64,000 nt of DNA, taken from Streptomyces sp. NBC_00510. GTDB lineage: Bacteria > Actinomycetota > Actinomycetes > Streptomycetales > Streptomycetaceae. Shown piece after piece: positions 26,630-34,774 of this stretch. The notes beneath the pieces are model-generated. The model ran no database searches. It saw nothing but the letters and a program-made list of their open reading frames with translations, and was not told where the DNA came from. The stretch covers positions 3,419,501 through 3,483,500 of the forward strand of contig CP107851.1 in assembly GCA_036013505.1 (NCBI GenBank), read 5' to 3'. Position numbers and translations under genes: made by a program. Position 1 is the first letter of the stretch. Every line of letters begins with the position of its first letter.

Positions 26630-27664
26630 ATGTCCGACACCGCGTCAGCCCTCGACGCCTTCATCGCGGGACTCCCGAAGGCCGAGCTCCACGTGCACCA
26701 CGTCGGCTCGGCCTCACCGCGCATCGTGGCGGAGCTGGCCGCGCGGCACCCGGATTCCAAGGTGCCCACCGACCCCGCCGCCCTCGCCGAGTACTTCAGC
26801 TTCCGGGACTTCGCCCACTTCATCGAGGTCTACCTGTCCGTCGTCGACCTGATCCGCGACGCGGAGGACGTGCGTCTGCTGACGTACGAGGTCGCCCGCG
26901 ACATGGTGCGCCAGAACATCCGCTACGCCGAGCTGACCGTCACCCCGTACAGCTCGGTCCGCCGCGGCATCCCGGACAAGGCGTTCGTGGAGGCCATCGA
27001 GGACGCCCGCAAGGCGGCCGAGGCGGAGCTCGGCATCGTGCTGCGCTGGTGCTTCGACATCCCGGGCGAGGCCGGGCTGGCATCCGCCGAGGAGACCGCG
27101 CGCATCGCCACCGAGCTGCAGCCGGACGGACTGGTCAGCTTCGGCCTGGGCGGGCCCGAGATCGGTGTGCCGCGCCCGCAGTTCAAGCCGTACTTCGACC
27201 GCGCCCGCGCCGTCGGCCTGCACAGCGTGCCGCACGCGGGCGAGACCACCGGCCCGCAGACGATCTGGGACGCCCTGGGCGACCTGGGCGCCGAGCGCAT
27301 CGGCCACGGCACCAGCGCCACCCAGGACCCGCGCCTGCTGGACCACCTGGCCGAGCACCGCATCCCGCTGGAGGTCTGCCCGACCTCCAACATCGCCACC
27401 CGCGCCGTCGCCACGCTCGACGAGCACCCCGTCAAGGAGATGGTGGCCGCGGGCCTGCTCGTCACCATCAACAGCGACGACCCGCCGATGTTCGGCACCG
27501 ACCTCAACACCGAGTACGCGGTGGCCGCGCGGCTGCTGCAGCTCGACGAGGGCGGGCTGGCCCAGCTCGCCAGGAACGCCGTCGAGGCCTCCTTCCTCGA
27601 CGCCCCCGGCAAGGCGAAGCTCACCGCCGAGATCGACTCCTACCTGGCGGGATGGCAGCGCTAG
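26630..27664 (+). CDS. add: Adenosine deaminase
   Basis: A 344-residue zinc hydrolase deaminating adenosine to inosine in purine salvage. The metal ligands and catalytic residues are recognisable: LHVHHVGS near residue 21 (HxH), SVPHAGET around 200 (zinc His and catalytic Glu), IGHGTSA about 225, and NSDDPPMFGTDL about 282 (zinc/catalytic Asp pair). CAGGAGG at 26615-26621 is spaced 8 nt from the ATG. Length matches the family. Its 3' end overlaps the glycerophosphodiesterase gene by 13 bp, so the two are probably co-translated. Confidence 0.92.
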   Translation: MSDTASALDAFIAGLPKAELHVHHVGSASPRIVAELAARHPDSKVPTDPAALAEYFSFRDFAHFIEVYLSVVDLIRDAEDVRLLTYEVARDMVRQNIRYAELTVTPYSSVRRGIPDKAFVEAIEDARKAAEAELGIVLRWCFDIPGEAGLASAEETARIATELQPDGLVSFGLGGPEIGVPRPQFKPYFDRARAVGLHSVPHAGETTGPQTIWDALGDLGAERIGHGTSATQDPRLLDHLAEHRIPLEVCPTSNIATRAVATLDEHPVKEMVAAGLLVTINSDDPPMFGTDLNTEYAVAARLLQLDEGGLAQLARNAVEASFLDAPGKAKLTAEIDSYLAGWQR

Positions 27665-28314
27665 CGGTCGCCCACCGCGGCGACCCGTACCGCCACCGCG
27701 AGAACACCCTGCCCTCGCTGCGCAGCGCGCTGCGCGCGGGGGCGGACGCGGTGGAGATGGACGTACGGCTGAGCCGCGACGGCGTGCCGGTGCTGCTCCA
27801 CGACCCCACGCTGAAGCGGCTGTGGGGCGTGGACTCCACCGTCGCCGGCCTCGCGGCGGACCGGCTGCCACCGGGCGTGCCGACCCTCCACGAGGCGCTG
27901 ACCGCCGTGGACGGCTGCCGGGCCCTGGTCGACCTCACCCTGCCGGAGTCCGCGGGCCCGGTGCTGTCCGCGGTCCGGGACGCGGGCGCCGGGGACCGTA
28001 CGTACTACTGCGGGGAGGCGGCCGCCGTGCTGGCGGTGCGGGACCACGACCCGGCCGCCGAGATCGCGCTGACCTGGAAGACCTCCGCGCCGGTGCCGCC
28101 GCTGCTGCTGTCGGAGCTGCGGCCGCGCTGGATCAACCTGCGCTTCGGGCTGGTGCGCGCGCCCCTGGTGGAGTGGGCGCGCGGCGAGGGCCTGCTGGTC
28201 GGCGCGTGGACGGCGGACCTGCGCCGGACGATGCGACGGCTGGAGCGGCTCGGCGTCGACGCCGTCACGAGCAACCGCATCGACGTGCTGCGCGCGGAGT
28301 TGAGCGGCCGGTGA
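27652..28314 (+). CDS. Glycerophosphodiester phosphodiesterase family protein
   Basis: A 220-residue single-domain GDPD enzyme hydrolysing glycerophosphodiesters to glycerol 3-phosphate and an alcohol. The signature residues are in place: AHRGDPYRHRENTLPSL (His and Arg of the HR motif, then Glu), DAVEMDVRLSRDG (Glu-x-Asp metal ligands) and LLHDPTLKRL (catalytic His). C-terminal GAWTADLRRTMRRLERLGVD fits the last barrel strands. No signal peptide, so cytosolic. The ATG lies inside the end of add with a 13-bp overlap; initiation is probably by coupling because only a weak GGCGGG precedes it. Confidence 0.87.
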   Translation: MAALAVAHRGDPYRHRENTLPSLRSALRAGADAVEMDVRLSRDGVPVLLHDPTLKRLWGVDSTVAGLAADRLPPGVPTLHEALTAVDGCRALVDLTLPESAGPVLSAVRDAGAGDRTYYCGEAAAVLAVRDHDPAAEIALTWKTSAPVPPLLLSELRPRWINLRFGLVRAPLVEWARGEGLLVGAWTADLRRTMRRLERLGVDAVTSNRIDVLRAELSGR

Positions 28315-28419
28315 GCTTCTCCCCGTCGGCCGCGGGCACCGGGCGTTCCTCCGCGGTGATGTCGCGAGCGCCGCGGTCTCCTCGCCGTACGGCCCCGGAC
28401 CCGTGCAACCGTCGGTCCG

Positions 28420-28920
28420 TCAGGCGACGGCCGGCTCGGCCGGCACGGTGTCGGAGCGCTCCAGTCGCTTGATCATCCGCCGCAGGACGAACAGCGGCAC
28501 GATGCCGAGGACGCCGAAGGCCATGTCCACGGGCATCCACCACAGCGGCAGGCCGCGCAGCGGGATGCAGATCGCCGCGAGCGGGATGACGCCGACACAG
28601 GCGATCATGGCCCACTCCACGATCCAGATGTTGCGCACCGGGTCGCGCCAGACGCCGTAGAAGGCCACCGCGATCACCAGGTGAGCGAAGGCGAGCCAGT
28701 CCGTCCCGTACATCATGAACGGGTACTTCTCGTCGCTGGCGTCGAGTCCCTCCCGTACGTGGGAGATCCAGTCACCGATGGCTCCGGGCAGGCCCCAGCC
28801 GTCCACCCACCGCACCTCGTGCACGAGCGGGAACGCGGTGGCGCCGCTCAGCACCAGGCACACGACGAAGACGACCAGCCATGCGCGTATGCGCTGTTCA
28901 AGGGCTCTTCGATACTCCAT
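28420..28920 (-). CDS. Conserved four-helix membrane protein
   Basis: A 166-residue integral membrane protein with four predicted helices (AWLVVFVVCLVLSGATAF, WLAFAHLVIAVAFYGVW, VEWAMIACVGVIPLAAICI and DMAFGVLGIVPLFVLRRMI). A conserved-looking extracytoplasmic loop lies between the first two (VDGWGLPGAIGDWISHVREG). The start at MEYRRALEQ was chosen because the upstream extension lacks similarity in style. It resembles actinobacterial proteins of unknown function. It is convergent with the add/GDPD pair and tail-adjacent to the aldehyde dehydrogenase terminator. Confidence 0.7.
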   Translation of the reverse strand: MEYRRALEQRIRAWLVVFVVCLVLSGATAFPLVHEVRWVDGWGLPGAIGDWISHVREGLDASDEKYPFMMYGTDWLAFAHLVIAVAFYGVWRDPVRNIWIVEWAMIACVGVIPLAAICIPLRGLPLWWMPVDMAFGVLGIVPLFVLRRMIKRLERSDTVPAEPAVA

Positions 28921-28942
28921 GGAGCGGAGCGTACGCGTACAT

Positions 28943-28982
28943 GCCACGGCCCCGGACACGGGGGCCGGTCCGGGGCCGTGGC
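28943..28982 (-). terminator. Terminator hairpin after the aldehyde dehydrogenase at 29002
   Basis: A perfect 14-bp stem (28943-28956 pairing 28969-28982) with a 12-nt loop lies 20 bp past the aldehyde dehydrogenase stop codon and just upstream of the membrane protein gene. Confidence 0.75.
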
Positions 28983-29001
28983 GGGCTCGCGCCCTGCGGC
29001 G

Positions 29002-30438
29002 TCAGCCGTCCAGGGACGTCATGACGTGCTTGATGCGGGTGTAGTCCTCGAAGCCGTAGGCGGACAGGTCCTTGCCGTAGCCGGACTTCTTGAACCCGCC
29101 GTGCGGCATCTCGGCGACCAGCGGGATGTGGGTGTTGATCCAGACGCAGCCGAAGTCGAGGCGCTTGGACATGCGCATCGCACGGGCGTGGTCCTTGGTC
29201 CACACCGAGGAGGCGAGGGCGTACTCGACGCCGTTCGCCCACTCCACGGCCTGGTCCTCGTCGGTGAAGGGCTGGACGGTGATGACCGGGCCGAAGACCT
29301 CGTTCTGGATGATCTCGTCGTCCTGCTTGAGGCCGGAGACGACGGTCGGCGCGTAGAAGAAGCCCTTCTCGCCGACCCGGTGGCCGCCGGCCTCGACCTT
29401 GGCGTGCGCCGGGAGGCGCTCGATGAAGCCGGTGACCTGGGCGAGCTGGTTGGCGTTGTTCAGCGGGCCGTACAGCACGTCCTCGTCGTCCGGGGCGCCG
29501 GTCTTGGTGTCGGCGGCGGTCTTGGCGAGCTGGGCCACGAACTCGTCGTGGATCGACTCGTGGACCAGGACGCGGGTCGCGGCGGTGCAGTCCTGGCCGG
29601 CGTTGAAGTAGCCGGCGACGGCGATGTCCTCGACCGCCTTGGCGATGTCGGTGTCCTGGAAGACCACCACCGGCGCCTTGCCGCCGAGCTCCAGGTGGAC
29701 CCGCTTGACGTCCTTGGCCGCGCTGGCCGCCACCTGCATGCCGGCCCGGACCGAACCGGTGATGGAGGCCATCGCGGGGGTCTCGTGCTCGACCATCAGG
29801 CGGCCCGTCTCGCGGTCGCCGCAGACGACGTTGAAGACGCCCTCGGGCAGGATCCCGCCGATGATCTCGGCGATCAGCACGGTGGAGGCCGGGGTGGTGT
29901 CCGAGGGCTTCAGCACGACCGTGTTGCCCGCGGCGATCGCCGGGGCGAACTTCCACACGGCCATCATCATCGGGTAGTTCCACGGAGCGACCTGGGCGCA
30001 GACGCCGACCGGCTCACGGCGGATGATCGAGGTCATGCCCTCCATGTACTCGCCGGCCGAACGGCCCTCGAGCATGCGGGCGGCACCCGCGAAGAAGCGG
30101 ATCTGGTCGACCATCGGAGGGATCTCCTCGCTGGCCGTCAGCCCGATCGGCTTGCCGGTGTTCTCGCTCTCGACGGCCACGAGCTCGTCCGCCCGCGCCT
30201 CGAAGGCGTCCGCGATCTTCAGCAGCGCCTTCTGGCGCTCGGAGGGCGTCGTGTCGCGCCAGGCCGGGAAGGCGGCCGCCGCGGCGGCCATGGCCGCGTC
30301 GACATCGGCGGCGGCGGAGAGCGGGGCGGTCGCGTAGACCTCGCCGGTGGCGGGGTTCACCACGTCGGTGGTGCGCCCGTCGGCGGCGTCGCGGAATTCT
30401 CCGTTGATGTGGTTGCGCAAGGTACGGAGCTCGCTCAC
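29002..30438 (-). CDS. Gamma-aminobutyraldehyde / betaine-aldehyde-type dehydrogenase
   Basis: A 478-residue NAD-dependent aldehyde dehydrogenase. Landmarks: APWNYPMMMAVWKFAPAIAAG, ASITGSVRAGMQVA, ELGGKAPVVVF, the nucleophile in NAGQDCTAATR (about residue 284), NEVFGPVITV and HGGFKKSGYGKDLSAYGFEDY. It is clearly homologous to the enzyme at 21510-23027. The combination is typical of aminobutyraldehyde dehydrogenases that turn 4-aminobutanal, from putrescine transamination, into GABA. GTG at 30438 is preceded by GGGAGAGG. It is divergent from the Lrp regulator and omega-aminotransferase, a layout that fits an amine-inducible transamination route. Confidence 0.85.
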   Translation of the reverse strand: MSELRTLRNHINGEFRDAADGRTTDVVNPATGEVYATAPLSAAADVDAAMAAAAAAFPAWRDTTPSERQKALLKIADAFEARADELVAVESENTGKPIGLTASEEIPPMVDQIRFFAGAARMLEGRSAGEYMEGMTSIIRREPVGVCAQVAPWNYPMMMAVWKFAPAIAAGNTVVLKPSDTTPASTVLIAEIIGGILPEGVFNVVCGDRETGRLMVEHETPAMASITGSVRAGMQVAASAAKDVKRVHLELGGKAPVVVFQDTDIAKAVEDIAVAGYFNAGQDCTAATRVLVHESIHDEFVAQLAKTAADTKTGAPDDEDVLYGPLNNANQLAQVTGFIERLPAHAKVEAGGHRVGEKGFFYAPTVVSGLKQDDEIIQNEVFGPVITVQPFTDEDQAVEWANGVEYALASSVWTKDHARAMRMSKRLDFGCVWINTHIPLVAEMPHGGFKKSGYGKDLSAYGFEDYTRIKHVMTSLDG

Positions 30439-30521
30439 TGCACCTCTCCCTGTTCCTGGTTCCTGTCCGATGTGTGAGACGGACACCAGCCTACCTGCAG
30501 CACTGCCGTATTCGACATAGC

Positions 30522-30555
30522 CGAAACTCCGAAACAATGGATTCCGTGAGTTTCG
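30522..30555. promoter_or_regulatory. Candidate Lrp-type operator in the divergent dehydrogenase / lrp region
   Basis: A 7-bp inverted repeat cgaaact / agtttcg (30522-30528 and 30549-30555) surrounds an AT-rich core that also contains gaaac direct repeats. It lies between the aldehyde dehydrogenase start (30438) and the Lrp start (30593). The Lrp protein is the likely binder. The core attccgt also occurs in the palindrome at 23106-23126. Confidence 0.45.
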
Positions 30556-30592
30556 AGCCCTCAAACCACGGATTTCATCGATCGGGGGTTGC

Positions 30593-31114
30593 GTGACGGC
30601 TGACCTCTCGTGCAGAGTGGGGTCCGTGGCCACTCGTACTCCGGATCACAGGGGCGCCAACGGTGCCTTCGTGATCGATTCCGTCTCCAAGGCGATCATC
30701 GAACAGCTCCAGGAGGACGGCAGGCGTCCGTACGCCGCCATCGGCAAGGCCGTGGGCCTGTCGGAGGCGGCCGTACGGCAGCGCGTCCAGAAGCTGCTCG
30801 ACCAGGGCGTCATGCAGATCGTCGCCGTCACCGACCCGCTCACCGTGGGGTTCCGGCGACAGGCGATGGTCGGCATCAACGTCGAGGGCGACATCGAACA
30901 CGTCGCCGACGCGCTCGCGGAGATGACGGAGGTCGAGTACGTCGTCGTGACCGCGGGCTCCTTCGATCTGCTGATCGAGATCGTCTGCGAGGACGACGAC
31001 CATCTCCTGGAGACGATCAACAAGCGGATCCGCACGCTGCCCGGCGTGCGGTCCACCGAGAGCTTCGTCTACCTCAAGCTCCGGAAGCAGACCTACACCT
31101 GGGGAACCAGATAG
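30593..31114 (+). CDS. Lrp/AsnC-family transcriptional regulator
   Basis: A 173-residue Lrp/AsnC regulator. The N-terminal winged HTH reads IIEQLQEDGRRPYAAIGKAV followed by GLSEAAVRQRVQKLLDQGV (about residues 35-73). The C-terminal RAM effector-binding domain includes VGINVEGDIEHVADAL and TGSFDLLIEI-like AGSFDLLIEIVCEDDDHLLE. About 30 extra residues precede the HTH; GTG at 30626 is an alternative start. The stop is 2 bp from the aminotransferase ATG, so the two are translationally coupled. It probably controls itself, the aminotransferase and the divergent dehydrogenase in response to an amino acid or amine. Confidence 0.87.
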   Translation: MTADLSCRVGSVATRTPDHRGANGAFVIDSVSKAIIEQLQEDGRRPYAAIGKAVGLSEAAVRQRVQKLLDQGVMQIVAVTDPLTVGFRRQAMVGINVEGDIEHVADALAEMTEVEYVVVTAGSFDLLIEIVCEDDDHLLETINKRIRTLPGVRSTESFVYLKLRKQTYTWGTR

Positions 31115-31116
31115 CC

Positions 31117-32478
31117 ATGAGCGCGGACCTTTCCAAGACCGCGTACGACCACCTGTGGATGCACTTCACCCGCATGTCGTCGTACGAGAACGCCCCTGTG
31201 CCGACCATCGTGCGCGGCGAGGGCACGTACATCTACGACGACAAGGGCAAGCGGTACATCGACGGCCTCGCGGGGCTGTTCGTGGTCAACGCCGGCCACG
31301 GCCGCGTGGAGCTCGCCGAGACCGCCTACAAGCAGGCCCAGGAGCTCGCCTTCTTCCCGGTGTGGAGCTACGCCCACCCCAAGGCCGTCGAGCTCGCCGA
31401 GCGCCTGGCCGACTACGCCCCCGGCGACCTCAACAAGGTCTTCTTCACCACCGGCGGCGGCGAGGCGGTCGAGACCGCCTGGAAGCTCGCCAAGCAGTAC
31501 TTCAAGCTCAAGGGCAAGCCGACCAAGTACAAGGTCATCTCGCGCGCCGTCGCCTACCACGGCACCCCGCAGGGCGCCCTGTCCATCACCGGCCTGCCGG
31601 GCCTGAAGGCCCCCTTCGAGCCGCTGGTCCCCGGCGCCCACAAGGTGCCCAACACCAACATCTACCGCACCCCGCTCTTCGGCGACGACCCCGAGGCCTT
31701 CGGCCGCTGGGCCGCCGACCAGATCGAGCAGGAGATCCTCTTCGAGGGCCCCGACACCGTCGCGGCCGTCTTCCTCGAGCCGGTGCAGAACGCCGGCGGC
31801 TGCTTCCCGCCCCCGCCCGGGTACTTCCAGCGGGTCCGCGAGATCTGCGACCAGTACGACGTGCTGCTCGTCTCCGACGAGGTCATCTGCGCCTTCGGCC
31901 GCCTGGGCACCATGTTCGGCTGCGACAAGTTCGGCTACGTCCCGGACATGATCACCTGCGCCAAGGGCATGACCTCCGGCTACTCCCCCATCGGCGCGTG
32001 CATCATCTCCGACCGCATCGCCGAGCCCTTCTACAAGGGCGACAACACCTTCCTCCACGGCTACACCTTCGGCGGCCACCCGGTCTCGTCGGCGGTCGCC
32101 CTGGCCAACTTCGACATCTTCGAGCGCGAGCAGCTCAACCAGCACGTGCTCGACAACGAGGGCGCCTTCCGCGCCACCCTGGAGAAGCTCCACGACCTGC
32201 CGATCGTCGGCGACGTCCGCGGGAACGGCTACTTCTACGGCATCGAGCTGGTGAAGGACAAGGCCACCAAGGAGACCTTCACCGACGAGGAGACCGAGCG
32301 CGTCCTGTACGGCTTCCTCAGCAAGGCGCTCTTCGAGAACGGCCTCTACTGCCGTGCCGACGACCGCGGCGACCCGGTCGTGCAGCTCGCGCCGCCGCTG
32401 ATCGCCGACCAGTCGACGTTCGACGAGATCGAGGGCGTCCTGCGCACCGTCCTCACGGAGGCCTGGACCAAGCTCTGA
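31117..32478 (+). CDS. Class-III omega-aminotransferase (putrescine/beta-alanine:pyruvate type)
   Basis: A 453-residue PLP-dependent class-III aminotransferase. Features: LAGLFVVNAGHGRVELAE, TTGGGEAVETAWKLAKQY (cofactor phosphate site), AYHGTPQGALSITG, the SDEVICAFGRLGTMFG segment with the ring-nitrogen Asp, and the Schiff-base Lys in TCAKGMTSGYSPIGA (residue 283). This branch transaminates terminal amino groups of diamines or omega-amino acids, often to pyruvate. Coupled to Lrp and divergent from an aminobutyraldehyde-type dehydrogenase, it probably makes the aminoaldehyde that enzyme oxidises. It could equally act on beta-alanine, feeding mmsA. Confidence 0.87.
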   Translation: MSADLSKTAYDHLWMHFTRMSSYENAPVPTIVRGEGTYIYDDKGKRYIDGLAGLFVVNAGHGRVELAETAYKQAQELAFFPVWSYAHPKAVELAERLADYAPGDLNKVFFTTGGGEAVETAWKLAKQYFKLKGKPTKYKVISRAVAYHGTPQGALSITGLPGLKAPFEPLVPGAHKVPNTNIYRTPLFGDDPEAFGRWAADQIEQEILFEGPDTVAAVFLEPVQNAGGCFPPPPGYFQRVREICDQYDVLLVSDEVICAFGRLGTMFGCDKFGYVPDMITCAKGMTSGYSPIGACIISDRIAEPFYKGDNTFLHGYTFGGHPVSSAVALANFDIFEREQLNQHVLDNEGAFRATLEKLHDLPIVGDVRGNGYFYGIELVKDKATKETFTDEETERVLYGFLSKALFENGLYCRADDRGDPVVQLAPPLIADQSTFDEIEGVLRTVLTEAWTKL

Positions 32479-32484
32479 TCCGCT

Positions 32485-32571
32485 TTTTCGAGGCTCGGTT
32501 CGCCTCCGGGGCGCTCTCAGCCGATCGGCCTTTTCGAGGCTCGGTTCGCCTCCGGGGCGCTCTCAGCCGAT
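32485..32571. repeat. Two tandem copies of a 41-bp sequence (period 46 bp)
   Basis: Positions 32485-32525 and 32531-32571 are identical over 41 bp, starting ttttcgaggctcggttcgcc. They begin 7 bp after the aminotransferase stop. Each copy contains a T-run and short GC-rich complementary segments, so the duplication may affect transcription termination or mRNA stability. Confidence 0.8.
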
Positions 32572-32857
32572 GTCGACGGTCGATCGTGCTCGGTCCCTCG
32601 TTCCTCGGGACCTCCGCGCGTTCTCCCTTTCGACACCGGCCGCGCCCCTTCGGCTCACTCGCCGAAGCATCCACGGGCCGGGGCACGCACATCGCGCGCC
32701 CCGGCCCGTCGGCGTTTCCGCGACGGACAACGGCGCCGGGGGCTAGTCCGCACGGGTGGCCGCGCCCGGGAAAGCCCGCCCTTAGCCGTGGTCCCGGGGC
32801 GTGGGGCGCGTACGGTGCCGCAGTGACCCGGACTCCCCGCGTTCGTTAGAGGCCAAC
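32572..32857. other. Non-coding region between the aminotransferase and the ABC pair
   Basis: No gene is apparent. It holds a short hairpin (ggtccc with gggacc, near 32593-32613), then GC-rich sequence leading into the promoter region of the ABC ATPase gene. The ATPase GTG at 32858 is preceded by AGAGG. Confidence 0.5.
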
Positions 32858-33583
32858 GTGAACCCACCCGACAACGACGTGCTGTGGGCCCGCGGCCTGC
32901 GCCACGCGCACGACCGCTCACCCGCTCTGCTCGGCGTGTCACTCGGCGTACGGGAGGGCGAGATCCTCGGCGTCCTCGGCCCGCACGGCGCCGGGAAGAC
33001 CACCCTGCTGCGCTGCCTGTCCGGTGAGCTGCTCCCCGAGCAGGGCGAGGTGTGGTTCAACAGCTCCCCCGTGCACACCCTGGGCGTGACCGCCCGCGAG
33101 CGGCTGCGCCGTGAGCGCTTCGGCTGGATCGACAGCAGCCCGCAGCTGCTCCCCGAACTGACCGTCCGGGAGAACGCCGCGCTGCCGCTCCTGCTGTGCG
33201 GCGTCCCGTACCGCACGGCGCGCGCCGCCGCGCAGGAGTGGCTGGACCGGCTGGACATCGGCGGGGCCGCCCGCAAGCGTCCCGGCCGGCTGCTGCAGGC
33301 CGAGCGGCAGCGGGTGGCGATCGCCCGCGCCCTGGTCAACCGGCCCTCCGTGGTCTTCGCCGACGAACCGACCGCGCCGCTGCACCGCGCGGACCGCGCC
33401 CAGGTGCTGCGCATGCTGACCAGCGCCGCCCGCTCGCACGGCATCACCGTGGTGCTCGCCTCCAACGAACCCGAGGTCGTCTCGCTCGCCGACCGGGTGG
33501 TCACCCTCGTCGACGGGCGCTTCGTGGCCGGCATGCCGCATCAGGAGCGGGAGGACGCCGACTCGTGCTCAGCCTCCGTGTAG
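32858..33583 (+). CDS. ABC transporter ATPase with degenerate signature motif
   Basis: A 241-residue ATPase of the LolD/MacB-like subfamily. Walker A is GPHGAGKTT (about residue 45), Walker B is VVFADEPTAPLH, and the region before it reads RLLQAERQRVAIARALVNRP. The expected LSGGQ signature is therefore replaced by LLQAE, while the following QRVAIARAL is kept. The H-loop His also looks replaced (VVLASNEPEV in place of VTHD). Such ATPases usually serve exporters or lipoprotein-type transporters. The GTG start has AGAGG ahead. It overlaps the permease gene by 19 bp, so the pair forms one translational unit. Cargo is unknown. Confidence 0.8.
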   Translation: MNPPDNDVLWARGLRHAHDRSPALLGVSLGVREGEILGVLGPHGAGKTTLLRCLSGELLPEQGEVWFNSSPVHTLGVTARERLRRERFGWIDSSPQLLPELTVRENAALPLLLCGVPYRTARAAAQEWLDRLDIGGAARKRPGRLLQAERQRVAIARALVNRPSVVFADEPTAPLHRADRAQVLRMLTSAARSHGITVVLASNEPEVVSLADRVVTLVDGRFVAGMPHQEREDADSCSASV

Positions 33584-34719
33584 CCCTCGGCTCCCGTCCG
33601 GAGGTGCTGCTGCGCCGACTGCTGGTCGTCGCCGCGGCCGCCGGCACGGGGTTCCTGCTGCTCGCCGTCCTCGGGCACGCCCTCGCGCACCCCGAGGACG
33701 CCCCGGACGGCCTGGTCCGGCTGCTCTGGTGCGCCGTGCCGTTCGCCGCCACCGTCCACCTGTCGGTGCTCGTGGCCCGTACGGAGCCGAGCGGACGGCT
33801 GCACGCGGGCCTGACCGCGGCCGGGCTCGGCCGGCACGGGCTGCCCCTGCTGGCCGCGGCGAGCTCCGCCCTGAACTGCGGCCTGGGCGTCCTGATCGCG
33901 CTCCTGGGCTTCCTCTTCCTCCGCGGCGAGCTGCCCGGCCCGCACCTCGGCGGTGCCGCCGAGGCGCTGGGCGCGGACCGGGAACTCCCGTTCGCGGGCG
34001 CGGTGACCCTGCTGGCCTCACTGCCGCTGGCCGCGGCTGTCTCGGCCGCGGTCGTGCTGCGGCCACGGCGCTCCGGTGGGGACGAGGCGGCCGTCCGCGA
34101 GGGCGGGGCGCCGTCCGGACTGCCGTGGGGGACCGCGCTCGTGGCGATCGGCCTCGCCGTGCAGATCTCCTCGGCCGGGGACGCCGGCGCCCCGGGGCCC
34201 GACGGCGCTCTCCCGCTGCCCGGCGGTCTCGGCCATGCCGCTCCGGCCGTCGTCGGCGGCTGGCTGCTGACGGCCACGGGCATGGTGCTGGCCATGCCGG
34301 GCCTCGTCCACCTGTGCGGACGGCTGCTGGCGGCGTACCGGCCGGGTGCCCTGCGACTCCTCGCGGGCCGCGCCCTCCAGGAGGAGGCGACGCTCGTGGG
34401 CCGTCCGCTGGGCGCGCTGTGCGCGGTCGCCGCCACCGCGCTCGCCGGCAGCGATCGGTTCGGCGCCGTGGCGCACCCCGTCGGACCGCTCACCGTGCTG
34501 GGCGCCGTCCTCGTCGTCCTGTCGGCGGTCGCGACCGCCCTCACCGCGACCGTGGACGCCAAGCGCGCCCGCCGTCCGGCCACCGCCGCCCTCAGCCGGC
34601 TCGGCACGCCCGCCGCGCTGCTGCGCAACGCGGCCGCCGTGCGCGCCCTCGCGGTCCTCGGCGTCGTGCTCCCGCTGACCCTGCTCATCGCCCACCTGGG
34701 CACACTGCCACTGCCGTAG
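33565..34719 (+). CDS. Membrane protein partner of the ABC ATPase (FtsX/permease-like)
   Basis: A 384-residue integral membrane protein with about eight hydrophobic segments (for example LLRRLLVVAAAAGTGFLLLA, LLAAASSALNCGLGVLIALL, VTLLASLPLAAAVSAAVVL, LGVVLPLTLLIAHLG). No EAA loop is visible, so it belongs with export-type membrane subunits rather than binding-protein-dependent importers. GTG at 33565 has GGAGG 12 nt upstream and lies inside the end of the ATPase gene. Substrate is not predictable; a role in efflux or signalling is possible. Confidence 0.75.
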   Translation: MLSLRVALGSRPEVLLRRLLVVAAAAGTGFLLLAVLGHALAHPEDAPDGLVRLLWCAVPFAATVHLSVLVARTEPSGRLHAGLTAAGLGRHGLPLLAAASSALNCGLGVLIALLGFLFLRGELPGPHLGGAAEALGADRELPFAGAVTLLASLPLAAAVSAAVVLRPRRSGGDEAAVREGGAPSGLPWGTALVAIGLAVQISSAGDAGAPGPDGALPLPGGLGHAAPAVVGGWLLTATGMVLAMPGLVHLCGRLLAAYRPGALRLLAGRALQEEATLVGRPLGALCAVAATALAGSDRFGAVAHPVGPLTVLGAVLVVLSAVATALTATVDAKRARRPATAALSRLGTPAALLRNAAAVRALAVLGVVLPLTLLIAHLGTLPLP

Positions 34720-34774
34720 CGCCGTGCGGAGCCCCGCGGCGGCGGCCCCCGCCGCGGGCGCTAGGGTGGCGGGC

